Positions 29,961 through 37,248 of a DNA stretch of 41,976 nt are shown here, piece by piece. This DNA is from a virus. Position numbers and translations under genes: made by a program. Position 1 is the first letter of the stretch. The number at the start of each line of letters is the position of its first letter. The notes under the pieces were generated by a model that made no database searches, had not been told where the DNA came from, and was given only the letters and a program-made list of their open reading frames with translations. The stretch lies in IMG/VR virus record IMGVR_UViG_3300050821_003682, positions 1-41,976 of that record. One strand, 5' to 3'.

Positions 29961-29970
29961 ATGAAAGACC
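29951..29970 (+). promoter_or_regulatory. dispersed start-site motif, copy 5
   Basis: TTGTCAGTCAATGAAAGACC keeps the left arm exactly; the right arm is degenerate. ATG 29961 is at its centre. TAGGAT, with TG two bases before it, lies directly upstream like an extended -10. Confidence 0.55.
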
Positions 29971-30125
29971 CCGGCCTACAGATTGGCGATTGGATCCAAT
30001 CTGAGAATGGGACGTTGAAGATAGTGCGCATCGAGGAAGGGGTTTACTTGGGGGAGTTTATCGATGGGCCGAACGATGGGCATTACGGGAATTGTCTGTG
30101 GAAAGAACTAGAGCCAGATGAGTGA
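29961..30125 (+). CDS. small acidic protein before the terminase, 54 aa
   Basis: Starts at the motif-embedded ATG: MKDPGLQIGDWIQSENGTLK, then VYLGEFIDGPNDGHYGNCLW and an acidic end. A small SH3-like or beta fold is possible. It occupies the position of a terminase small subunit but is much shorter than usual. It overlaps the terminase start by eight bases. Confidence 0.55.
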   Translation: MKDPGLQIGDWIQSENGTLKIVRIEEGVYLGEFIDGPNDGHYGNCLWKELEPDE

Positions 30126-32073
30126 AGAGATCTGCGGGATCAGCCGGGAGAACTTCATAGCGTTCTGTACGAAGCTGAAGATCCCGGCGAAGGAAGGCGG
30201 GGCGGAACAAGAGGGATCGAGTGCGTTGATTCCGATGGAGTTGATGCGGACGCAGGTTTATCTGGTGGACGAGATCCTTGAGGGGCTGTCGCGCGGGGTG
30301 CACAAGTTCTATGTGCTGAAGTGCCGGCAATCAGGGACTACGACGGCGGGCCTGGCGTTCATCTTGTACTGGTGTTTTAAGCATGACGGGATGTTTTTCA
30401 GCTTTATCGCGGATAGTCAGCAGCGCGTGATGGTGAACCGGTCGCTTTTGGGCGGGATGGTGCGCTCGCTTAAGGATCACCCTGAATGGCGCCAGGAGGT
30501 GTTAGAGAATAACCGGGAAGTGATCGCTTTTGCGAACGAGAGCCGGATTGTTTGGGCGAACGCGAACAGTTCGGATGAAGGTGGGCTTGGTCGAGGTATG
30601 GGGTTAATCGGTTGCTGGGGTACAGAGCTCGGGCGGTGGAAAGATCAAGAGGGGGTGAAGTCGCTGATGAGTGCCTTGGCGAAGAAGAACCCTGTTAGGT
30701 TCCATTGCTTTGAAGGAACGTCGACGGGCCCGGGACTATTCAAAGACTACTGGTCGGCTGAGGACGCGACGGGGGCCAAGTCGATCTTTATCGGCTGGTG
30801 GCTGCATCCGGATTACGATCTGGATTTAGAGGACCCGAAGGAGCTGCAGCAGTATAGAGTGTACTGGGAAGGGATGCCAAGACTTGAGCGCGAAGAGCAG
30901 AAATGGACTGACCAGATAAAGACCCGGTTTGGATACGAAGTAACCAAGAGTCAAATAGCCTGGTGGCGTTATACGCTGAAAGAGGAGTATGGGGGCAAGG
31001 TTGGTCTGATGTATCAGGAGTATCCACCGCTCCCAGAATACGCCTGGCAGTACGGAGGTAAAGGATTTATTGGTCCGGCGGCGCTAGCGAGTGCGCAGAA
31101 TGTGAGCCTGAAGTACGAACGGTATGCGCGCTATTTCAGAGTGGAGCTGGGCCGCACGTTCCAGGATCTTCGCATTGACGAGGTGGAAGAAGGCGGGTGG
31201 TACGACCTCGTGATATGGGAACCGGCGGCTGAAGGGCCGTTTGTCCGGTACGCGATCTCGATGGACCCGGCGCATGGAGCGAGTGAAGACTGTGATGCCG
31301 CCGCGATCCAGGTGTTACGCTGTTACTCAGATTGTGTTGTGCAGGTGGCTGAATGGACCAATACCGAGATCCCGGCGTATCAGCTAGCGTGGGTGCTGCT
31401 TGAGTTGACTGGCGCTTATCTCTCCGAGACCATGATCAATATCGAGCTCCAGGGCGGCGGGCAGGCCGTGCATAACGAGATCGCGCGGTTGCAACAGGAA
31501 GTGGCGCAAGGGTACGAACCGAAGCTCGCCAAGATTTTGAGCGATAGCCGGTTCTATCTTTACAGCCGGCAAGACTCGGTTCGTAAGAGTACCTCGTCAT
31601 TTAACTGGGTGACGACTGGGCGCAACAAGCCGGTGTTACTTGAGACGTTCAGAGATTTCTTCGATCGCGGGCTATTTGAAGTCCGGTCCCCTGCCCTGAT
31701 CCAGGAAGCAAGCGAGATCATGCGTAACCCGCGTAACGGTCGGCTTGAGACCGGGGAACAAGATCACCGGCTGATGGCGGCGGCGATCGGGTTACAGACT
31801 TACTTGCAGATCCTTGAGACTGATATAGGGGGGAACGAAGCCTTCAGCCGGAAACGCGCGGTTGAGACTGCGAACGACCGGCAAGATCCGGATAACCCCG
31901 ATAGTCCGCTAGTCGAGAAACAGCTCGATACAAGCCCTGAAGCGGTGCTGCGGCGGCGCATCTTAGACTTTAAAGACGAGAAGATCCGCGAAGATCACGA
32001 AGCCATGGAACTGATGCGGGAGCAAATCGAGGAATATAGCGCGGGCTTGCCTTTCATCCGGCATCGTCCATAA
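30118..32073 (+). CDS. terL: terminase large subunit
   Basis: A 651-residue DNA-packaging motor. Walker A-like KCRQSGTTT at residues 68-76, FSFIADSQQRV, Walker B-like LIGCWGTELGRW at 163-174 (the acidic pair is replaced by Thr-Glu, so Glu170 probably serves), and a RNase H-type nuclease start ISMDPAHGASEDCDA near residue 380. The tail (about 590-651) is charged and helical. The order TerL, HNH, portal matches known head modules. Start 30118 overlaps the small gene upstream. Confidence 0.85.
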   Translation: MSEEICGISRENFIAFCTKLKIPAKEGGAEQEGSSALIPMELMRTQVYLVDEILEGLSRGVHKFYVLKCRQSGTTTAGLAFILYWCFKHDGMFFSFIADSQQRVMVNRSLLGGMVRSLKDHPEWRQEVLENNREVIAFANESRIVWANANSSDEGGLGRGMGLIGCWGTELGRWKDQEGVKSLMSALAKKNPVRFHCFEGTSTGPGLFKDYWSAEDATGAKSIFIGWWLHPDYDLDLEDPKELQQYRVYWEGMPRLEREEQKWTDQIKTRFGYEVTKSQIAWWRYTLKEEYGGKVGLMYQEYPPLPEYAWQYGGKGFIGPAALASAQNVSLKYERYARYFRVELGRTFQDLRIDEVEEGGWYDLVIWEPAAEGPFVRYAISMDPAHGASEDCDAAAIQVLRCYSDCVVQVAEWTNTEIPAYQLAWVLLELTGAYLSETMINIELQGGGQAVHNEIARLQQEVAQGYEPKLAKILSDSRFYLYSRQDSVRKSTSSFNWVTTGRNKPVLLETFRDFFDRGLFEVRSPALIQEASEIMRNPRNGRLETGEQDHRLMAAAIGLQTYLQILETDIGGNEAFSRKRAVETANDRQDPDNPDSPLVEKQLDTSPEAVLRRRILDFKDEKIREDHEAMELMREQIEEYSAGLPFIRHRP

Positions 32074-32093
32074 TTGTCAGTCAATGTCTGACG
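32074..32093 (+). promoter_or_regulatory. dispersed start-site motif, copy 6
   Basis: TTGTCAGTCAATGTCTGACG. GTCAG and CTGAC are a perfect 5-base inverted repeat around a loop with ATG 32084. Upstream, TTGCCT and CATAAT are spaced by 16 bases, resembling a sigma70 promoter. Confidence 0.6.
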
Positions 32094-32326
32094 TCCAAAT
32101 AACCCAGTTCGAAGGGGATGGAGTAAAGAGAGGCATTGGCGGGCGCGACTGTTTCGTAATCAATATTCGTAGCGGTGATGGGTACGAAGGAAATGAAATC
32201 ACACCGCTCTTGGTTGGACAGCACAGAAACGGGATAAGGTTTGAAGAGGACGGACGGTCGTTCGTTGTCTCGGTTAAAGCCTTTAACTCCTTAGTCAAGT
32301 GGCTGAAAAGCTGGGGTTACTTATGA
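32084..32326 (+). CDS. hypothetical beta-rich protein, 80 aa
   Basis: Starts at the motif ATG (MSDVQITQFEGDGVKRGIGG), with GYEGNEITPLLVGQHRNGIR and a helical end. No family recognised. The stop overlaps the next ATG (ATGA). Confidence 0.5.
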   Translation: MSDVQITQFEGDGVKRGIGGRDCFVINIRSGDGYEGNEITPLLVGQHRNGIRFEEDGRSFVVSVKAFNSLVKWLKSWGYL

Positions 32327-32832
32327 TCCTCAAGGAATTTGATTGCCCGAACTGCGGTTCGTTCTCTGCTCTGATCCCGATCTGTACCCGGTGCGGCAAG
32401 ACAGCGAAGCGCGCTGGGATGAAAGAGATTCTAACTAGCGGGAGGCCGCCGGGGTACGCTTCCGGTGTTGCGCGGCGGACCGACAAGATTCTAGAGCGCG
32501 AGTTTGCTGACCGTGGGATTGTGAATTTCTCTAACGCTAGCGGCGTGTCGAAGCCCAGCTTCTCTAGCCGCGTCATGCCGCCCGGGCTGAACATGGGGGT
32601 CTTAGGCGAAGCGCCCTCCGCGCCACCGATTCAAGCAGGCTACGCGTCTGACCTTGGCCGGATGGGGATCGACCTGCGCAACCTGACGATCGAAGGCAGG
32701 CCGTGGCAACCGCCCAAGCAGGAAGAGTTTCAAGCTCCCGTTAACACGGACCTAGGCCCGCGCGCTAATGAACTCTTGCAGAACCGGGAAGTGATCGGGC
32801 GGACTGATAACCACGGGAATCAGATCGAATGA
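32323..32832 (+). CDS. zinc-ribbon protein between terminase and HNH, 169 aa
   Basis: From ATG 32323 (MILKEFDCPNCGSFSALIPI then CTRCGKTAKR), a C-x2-C...C-x2-C zinc ribbon followed by a Gly/Pro-rich disordered part. The ATGA start is preferred over a longer frame. Similar N-terminal ribbons occur in phage head-module proteins, possibly packaging accessory. The stop overlaps the HNH start. Confidence 0.6.
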   Translation: MILKEFDCPNCGSFSALIPICTRCGKTAKRAGMKEILTSGRPPGYASGVARRTDKILEREFADRGIVNFSNASGVSKPSFSSRVMPPGLNMGVLGEAPSAPPIQAGYASDLGRMGIDLRNLTIEGRPWQPPKQEEFQAPVNTDLGPRANELLQNREVIGRTDNHGNQIE

Positions 32833-33239
32833 GCCTGGAGCCAAAACACAAACGGCTTGCGCGCTATCTTGGTCAGCGTGGTCCAGGTGGACGGCCTCTG
32901 TGTTGTTGGTGCGGGGTTGAGGTGACAGGACGACGTCAGTCGTGGTGCTCTGATGCTTGTGTCTTGGACTTCAAGGCTACCTATTACCGAGCTCCGGACT
33001 GGCAGATAAAACGCGCGATCTTTGAGCGTGACCGAGGGGTTTGTGCGATGTGCGGTGAGCAATCGCACTCCTGGGAAGCGGATCATATTCTAGAATGGGC
33101 AGAAGGCGGGAGGACTAATCTCCAGAATCTCCAGACACTTTGCAGGACTTGTCACAAGAGCAAGAGTGCAGGTTATGCGGCGCGGCGCGCATACAGGCGG
33201 AGGCCAGCTAACAGTCAGCTATCTCTTTTTACAGAATAA
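32829..33239 (+). CDS. HNH endonuclease
   Basis: A 136-residue protein. Two zinc sites: an N-terminal treble-clef-like part (CCWCG at 25-29, Cys40 and Cys44), then CAMCGEQSHSWEADHILEW with Asp85-His86 and NLQNLQTLCRTCHKSKS with the second Cys pair and His109. HNH proteins beside the terminase assist DNA packaging cuts in many phages. It is coupled to the zinc-ribbon gene and directly precedes the portal. Confidence 0.8.
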   Translation: MSLEPKHKRLARYLGQRGPGGRPLCCWCGVEVTGRRQSWCSDACVLDFKATYYRAPDWQIKRAIFERDRGVCAMCGEQSHSWEADHILEWAEGGRTNLQNLQTLCRTCHKSKSAGYAARRAYRRRPANSQLSLFTE

Positions 33240-33244
33240 TTCAT

Positions 33245-34870
33245 ATGTACCTGAGCCCTTTCCCTACGCGCCGCAAAGAAGATCTCTTTCGGGTGCTAGC
33301 GGATTGTCGCTCAGATGCTCCAGCGCGGCAGACCTTCTATGACTCCTGTAAGCGGCGCTATCTATCGGGTGGGACGCCGCTAGATTCAGCGCGAGTTAAT
33401 AAGATCGGTCCTTTCGTCGAAAAGAAAGCGGCGCTTCTTTACTCGCCGGATAGCCTACGCTTCTGGGTTAATGTTCCGCCCGACGAAGAGTCGCAGGAAA
33501 GCTTTCATCAGACTGATCCAGTAGCAGACTTCCTAGCTGAAGCTTGGGCTGACACCGATTCGGATGTGCTATTCAGTGAGGCGGTTACTTGGTCGTTAGT
33601 CAATGGAGCATCAATCCTGACCTTTATCCCCGAGCTAAAGACTAACGGCGAAGTTAACATCGTCACCCACCTGATAGATAACCCTGCCGACTTCGGTGTC
33701 TGGCGGCCAGGACAAACGGATTTGCGGCGTCAGCAGGCTATGAGTCTTACGACTTACTGGACTCTTGCCGAGCTAGAGATCCGGCTACGTCATCATCCGA
33801 TGGGACCGAAGGTGCTTTATGAACTCGCTACCCATAAACCGAACCAAGACTCAGGAGGAGGCGTTATTGAAATGGGGCCTTCGGCTACGGTTTATAAAGC
33901 CGACTGGAATGCTGCTCGCTCTTATTCGTATCAGGCGCAGTATCCCCAGACCTATTATCAGTTGCATGATCTCTACTACTTCGATGATGATCGCGGCGAC
34001 TGGATGGTTGCAACGATTTCTGGGTCGTGTGTCCTATACGATCGGCCTATTGAGGTAGTAGGACTACCCGGCACGCCACCGTTCATTAAGGTTTGTCCTA
34101 ACAACATCCCTGGTTACTTCTGGGGTAAGTCTATGGTCGAGGATCTGGCCAAGCTTCAGCAATGGTACTCGGCGCGCCTGGAAGATATGGACGACTTGTT
34201 TGCTAAGATGTTGCGTCCACCGAAAGCCGCTTACGGTATGGGGCAAGGATTCGAGGGAAAGCTAGCATCGCTAAATCGGCCTGGAGGTAAGGCCGCTTTT
34301 CCTTCGATGAACTCCAAGGTTGAAGAGTTCAAGTCTATGATGTCTCCCGAGATGTTTGAGATGATGTCCGGGATCGATGTCAACTTTAGTTCTGCTTCCA
34401 ACATGGAAGACTTGCTGCAAGGTAAGATGCCCGGTGGCGCTAAGGGTGAGGCAGGGATGGGAATCGCCAAGCGTCTCGGAGGCGCTGTCATCTCGCGTCA
34501 AGCGCTAGCGATCGAGAAACAAGTTGAAGATGCAGCCGGTCTTTTACTCAAGCTCCTCGCCCGTTATCACGCTGACCCGTTAATGGACGACAACAACAAA
34601 CCTTTCTACCTCGCTCAGTTCGCTCCCAACTTTACCGTCAAGGTCGATGGCCGATCCAGTTCGCCGCTCAACATGGACGACACCCGGCAAGATGCGCTCG
34701 TTCTGAAGAAGTTCGGCGCGATCACCAATACCGACCTGATCGACATGATGCATCCGGCGCAAGCCAACAAGTTTAAACGCCAGCAGAAAAAGATCCAATG
34801 GATCGAGATGCTGGCCCAGAAAGTAGTAGAGATACAACAGCAACAAAAGCGGTCCGGTAAAGCCGCTTGA
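33245..34870 (+). CDS. portal protein
   Basis: A 541-residue protein, a usual portal length, in the right place after the terminase and HNH. Features fit: VEKKAALLYSPDSLRFWV near the N terminus, IKVCPNNIPGYFWGKSMVED in the middle, and DNNKPFYLAQFAPNFTVKVD with a Gln-rich C-terminal helix. It forms the ring at the capsid vertex through which DNA enters. Assigned from organisation and sequence character. Confidence 0.75.
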   Translation: MYLSPFPTRRKEDLFRVLADCRSDAPARQTFYDSCKRRYLSGGTPLDSARVNKIGPFVEKKAALLYSPDSLRFWVNVPPDEESQESFHQTDPVADFLAEAWADTDSDVLFSEAVTWSLVNGASILTFIPELKTNGEVNIVTHLIDNPADFGVWRPGQTDLRRQQAMSLTTYWTLAELEIRLRHHPMGPKVLYELATHKPNQDSGGGVIEMGPSATVYKADWNAARSYSYQAQYPQTYYQLHDLYYFDDDRGDWMVATISGSCVLYDRPIEVVGLPGTPPFIKVCPNNIPGYFWGKSMVEDLAKLQQWYSARLEDMDDLFAKMLRPPKAAYGMGQGFEGKLASLNRPGGKAAFPSMNSKVEEFKSMMSPEMFEMMSGIDVNFSSASNMEDLLQGKMPGGAKGEAGMGIAKRLGGAVISRQALAIEKQVEDAAGLLLKLLARYHADPLMDDNNKPFYLAQFAPNFTVKVDGRSSSPLNMDDTRQDALVLKKFGAITNTDLIDMMHPAQANKFKRQQKKIQWIEMLAQKVVEIQQQQKRSGKAA

Positions 34871-34902
34871 AACTCTAGTTCTTAAATTGCTTATAGCATG
34901 GC

Positions 34903-35337
34903 GTGAATATGTGCCGCGCCTTGTTAGCGCTTGCTGCAATCATGGATAGACCAATAGCCGGTGAAGGTAGTTGGATGCGCATCAATTTAGGGCACTTGAT
35001 AACGATAGCGACTTTAGTTATTGGATTTCTCATAACCGCGCAGCAGGTTAAAGATCAGGTTGGTACAGTCCAGAATGATGTGGCGGATCTGAAGAAATCA
35101 GTTCAGGCTATCGAGGCCTCCATTAACACTAATGCTATCACCTTGACCGCGATGAGCGATGCGATCGCGGCGCTAAAGAATACTGAGGCAGAACATGAAC
35201 GACACATGGAATCAACCGATACGAAGGTGGTATCCTTAGAGTCGATCACTAAGACGCTGGATACCAACATGCAACTGATCAACCAGCAGCTACAGTACAT
35301 TGGGACCAGCCACATTGAACCGAGCCGGAAAAAATGA
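34903..35337 (+). CDS. membrane-anchored coiled-coil protein
   Basis: A 144-residue protein from GTG 34903 (ATG at 34909, 34942 or 34975 are alternatives). A transmembrane segment at about 31-46 (HLITIATLVIGFLITA), followed by long coiled-coil heptads (VGTVQNDVADLKKSVQAIE, LESITKTLDTNMQLINQQL). The topology resembles small phage membrane proteins of the head module or Rz-like proteins. The stop overlaps the next start as ATGA. Confidence 0.55.
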   Translation: MNMCRALLALAAIMDRPIAGEGSWMRINLGHLITIATLVIGFLITAQQVKDQVGTVQNDVADLKKSVQAIEASINTNAITLTAMSDAIAALKNTEAEHERHMESTDTKVVSLESITKTLDTNMQLINQQLQYIGTSHIEPSRKK

Positions 35338-35609
35338 CTCCAGACGAACTTCTCGATTATATCAAGGAGTTCCGAAAATCCGATCAGGAGAACATCAAGT
35401 CGGCTCATGCCTCTATGGAAAAACGCCTTGAATCAATCAACGAGTTCAGAGGTCAACTCAAAGACCAAGCAGCCGGATTCGCAACGCGCGAGGAAATGAA
35501 CATTAAGTACAATGCTCTTGAGGCACGTTTGCGCGGAGTCGAACGGTTGATCGCATTCGCCGGTGGCGGAGTGGCCGTAATTCAGATCATCCTACATTTC
35601 ATCAAGTAG
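35334..35609 (+). CDS. coiled-coil protein with C-terminal membrane anchor
   Basis: A 91-residue protein. Coiled-coil helix (LDYIKEFRKSDQENIKSAH) followed by a C-terminal hydrophobic segment (LIAFAGGGVAVIQIILHFIK), the mirror topology of the preceding protein. The ATGA coupling suggests they work together, perhaps as a pair spanning the membrane. Confidence 0.5.
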   Translation: MTPDELLDYIKEFRKSDQENIKSAHASMEKRLESINEFRGQLKDQAAGFATREEMNIKYNALEARLRGVERLIAFAGGGVAVIQIILHFIK

Positions 35610-35623
35610 CCACTTGACATGGA

Positions 35624-35671
35624 GTGAACATCTTCTCTCCTCCAATATTGAAAGGAGGAGCCCACAAGTGA
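35624..35671 (+). CDS. possible 15-codon leader mini-ORF
   Basis: GTG AAC ATC opens MNIFSPPILKGGAHK; the stop TGA overlaps the GTG of the next mini-ORF as GTGA. The start is preceded by TGACATGGA, a weak form of the dispersed motif. Its end carries the Shine-Dalgarno of the next ORF. Confidence 0.35.
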   Translation: MNIFSPPILKGGAHK

Positions 35672-35727
35672 ATATTGCAGATCTGATTTCTCTGAGACGC
35701 GGCGGGCGCCGCAGTAAACGCAAGTGA
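35668..35727 (+). CDS. 19-residue Arg/Lys-rich micro-ORF with strong ribosome-binding site
   Basis: GTG 35668 follows GAAAGGAGGAG (35650-35660), the best Shine-Dalgarno seen in the window. The peptide MNIADLISLRRGGRRSKRK is short and very basic, with eight Arg/Lys. Too short to judge by composition, but the site is hard to explain otherwise. Could be a DNA-condensing or regulatory peptide. Confidence 0.4.
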   Translation: MNIADLISLRRGGRRSKRK

Positions 35728-35762
35728 ATTAGGTCCGCTCTTTCGCTCTAGCGCTTACTAAC

Positions 35763-36224
35763 TTGCCGGATGATTCTCCAGCGGGAGCTGATCCCGGCGC
35801 TCAAAGCACTATAGCTCCCTCTCCTGGCGGCGCTGCCCCAGGTCAGGTTCCGAGCGGTCAACCGGGTGCCGGTGGCGGAAATTTGCCCCCTGCCGGCGCG
35901 CCCAGTCCGCAAGGCGTTAATCCGCAAGGGATGATGGCATTCGGTCGCGGACTAGCCGGCCAAGGAATGCAGTTCCTTTTTATGGCCACTAAGCTGATGC
36001 CGCCAGGCGAAGAGTACGACACTATTCACAAGGCGTACTCCATCCTCTCTAAACATTTCAAAAAACAGGATTTACCGCAAGGTCAAGGCATGCCGCAGGT
36101 ACCGCAGTTCCCCGGCATGCCGGGTGCGCAACCGGGAGGACAACCCGGTGGCCAACCGGGAGCTCCTCAGACAGCAACTCCTAACCTTCCGCGAGGACCG
36201 GCGCCTATGCCGATGCCCGCTTAA
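35763..36224 (+). CDS. Pro/Gly-rich disordered virion-associated protein
   Basis: A 153-residue protein from TTG 35763; an in-frame stop four codons upstream leaves no better start. It is mostly Pro/Gly/Gln (FPGMPGAQPGGQPGGQPGAP) with one helical part (residues 57-105: MQFLFMATKLMPP, HKAYSILSKHF). Between the portal and scaffold genes, it may be a capsid accessory or flexible linker protein. No family recognised. Confidence 0.5.
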   Translation: MPDDSPAGADPGAQSTIAPSPGGAAPGQVPSGQPGAGGGNLPPAGAPSPQGVNPQGMMAFGRGLAGQGMQFLFMATKLMPPGEEYDTIHKAYSILSKHFKKQDLPQGQGMPQVPQFPGMPGAQPGGQPGGQPGAPQTATPNLPRGPAPMPMPA

Positions 36225-36227
36225 CTT

Positions 36228-36410
36228 ATGAGTAAACCAGATTTTTGGCCCACCCGATCTAGCGAACAGTTGTACGAGCAATGTTGCGATCCGGCGAAAA
36301 GCGTCATTCGCGGTCTGCCGCTAGAGGTGCGCGGATACCCAGACCTTACCCGCGACCACGAGAACGTTCCCCCAGCCTACGGACCTGACAAAGAATTTCA
36401 AAAACCGTAA
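36228..36410 (+). CDS. small hypothetical protein, 60 aa
   Basis: Begins MSKPDFWPTRSSEQLYEQCC, rich in Pro and charged residues. It follows the Pro-rich gene by three bases. Probably a head-module accessory; no family recognised. Confidence 0.5.
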   Translation: MSKPDFWPTRSSEQLYEQCCDPAKSVIRGLPLEVRGYPDLTRDHENVPPAYGPDKEFQKP

Positions 36411-36429
36411 CTAACAGAAGGAAAATACT

Positions 36430-36600
36430 ATGGCACTACCATGGCCAGCCAAAGGTAAACCAGCCGACCCAAGATCAGAAGAGCAGATCCAACGTGATCT
36501 CGTGACGATGCGGATTAACCCCGATATCGGCGTACACGACATGTCGAAGTACGAGCCGGGTCCGCTGACCCAAGAGATAATGAAAGTTGGAAAGCGCTGA
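36430..36600 (+). CDS. small hypothetical head-module protein, 56 aa
   Basis: ATG 36430 follows AGAAGGAAA, a good Shine-Dalgarno. It begins MALPWPAKGKPADPRSEEQI and ends QEIMKVGKR, polar and partly helical. It lies directly before the scaffold gene (six bases apart). Function unknown. Confidence 0.5.
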   Translation: MALPWPAKGKPADPRSEEQIQRDLVTMRINPDIGVHDMSKYEPGPLTQEIMKVGKR

Positions 36601-36606
36601 TAGAGT

Positions 36607-37185
36607 ATGGCAACGCCCGCCGCTCCCCCTGTCAATAACCTGACCGAACAACAGATCCTCGAGGCTCTGTTGAAAGACCCTAAGAGTCGCCGGGTGTTGC
36701 AACTCGAAACGAAGAAGAAGTTCCCCGATTATCCGATACCGGAAATCGACGCAGCTTCCGAGATCGAAGAGCGGTTTGCTTCTCAGCTTAATCCGCTCAA
36801 AGAAGAGGTCGAAAGACTTCGTGGCCAACTCGCCTCCAAACAATCAACCGACTCCTGGGAAGGCGCGAAAGAAGAGCTACGCCGCAAGTACGGCTGGAGC
36901 GATAAGACAATCGAATCATTCAAGGCGGATCTCGAAAAAGAGTTCGCAAACGGCGAGAAGCCGCTCGGCTACACCGATCTCGCTGAGTACTGGATGATGA
37001 AGCGTAACGCTCTGCAACCGACTGGAGTGACTACGATCTCCGGCCGCCAGATGCAGGCCGAAGAACAAGACATGCGCAAGATGCTCGATGATCCAACGAG
37101 CGACATCTTTAACCCGACCAAAGCTAAAAAGCTGATGCAGAACGGCTGGGAAGCAGCCAAGCAAGAACTCGCTATGCGGCCATAA
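36607..37185 (+). CDS. scaffold-type protein
   Basis: A 192-residue protein, charged and helical with a long coiled-coil centre (FASQLNPLKEEVERLRGQLA) and a basic C-terminal helix (KAKKLMQNGWEAAKQELA), typical of capsid scaffolds. Directly upstream of the major capsid protein. Assignment by position and composition. Confidence 0.6.
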   Translation: MATPAAPPVNNLTEQQILEALLKDPKSRRVLQLETKKKFPDYPIPEIDAASEIEERFASQLNPLKEEVERLRGQLASKQSTDSWEGAKEELRRKYGWSDKTIESFKADLEKEFANGEKPLGYTDLAEYWMMKRNALQPTGVTTISGRQMQAEEQDMRKMLDDPTSDIFNPTKAKKLMQNGWEAAKQELAMRP

Positions 37186-37203
37186 GGTCATGCGTTGACT
37201 GAC
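37186..37203 (+). promoter_or_regulatory. dispersed start-site motif, copy 7
   Basis: GGTCATGCGTTGACTGAC. Its central TTG (37195) opens a 15-codon mini-ORF. CATAAG lies just upstream and could be a -10-like box. It stands between scaffold and capsid genes, a place where extra expression is expected. Confidence 0.55.
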
Positions 37204-37242
37204 AATCTTTATGACAAACTCCACCTTAACTCCCCGAGGTAA
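37195..37242 (+). CDS. possible 15-codon leader mini-ORF before the capsid gene
   Basis: TTG ACT GAC opens MTDNLYDKLHLNSPR and stops six bases before the capsid ATG. CCGAGG within its end is the capsid gene's Shine-Dalgarno, so translating the leader would touch capsid initiation. Confidence 0.35.
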   Translation: MTDNLYDKLHLNSPR

Positions 37243-37248
37243 CTCCTA

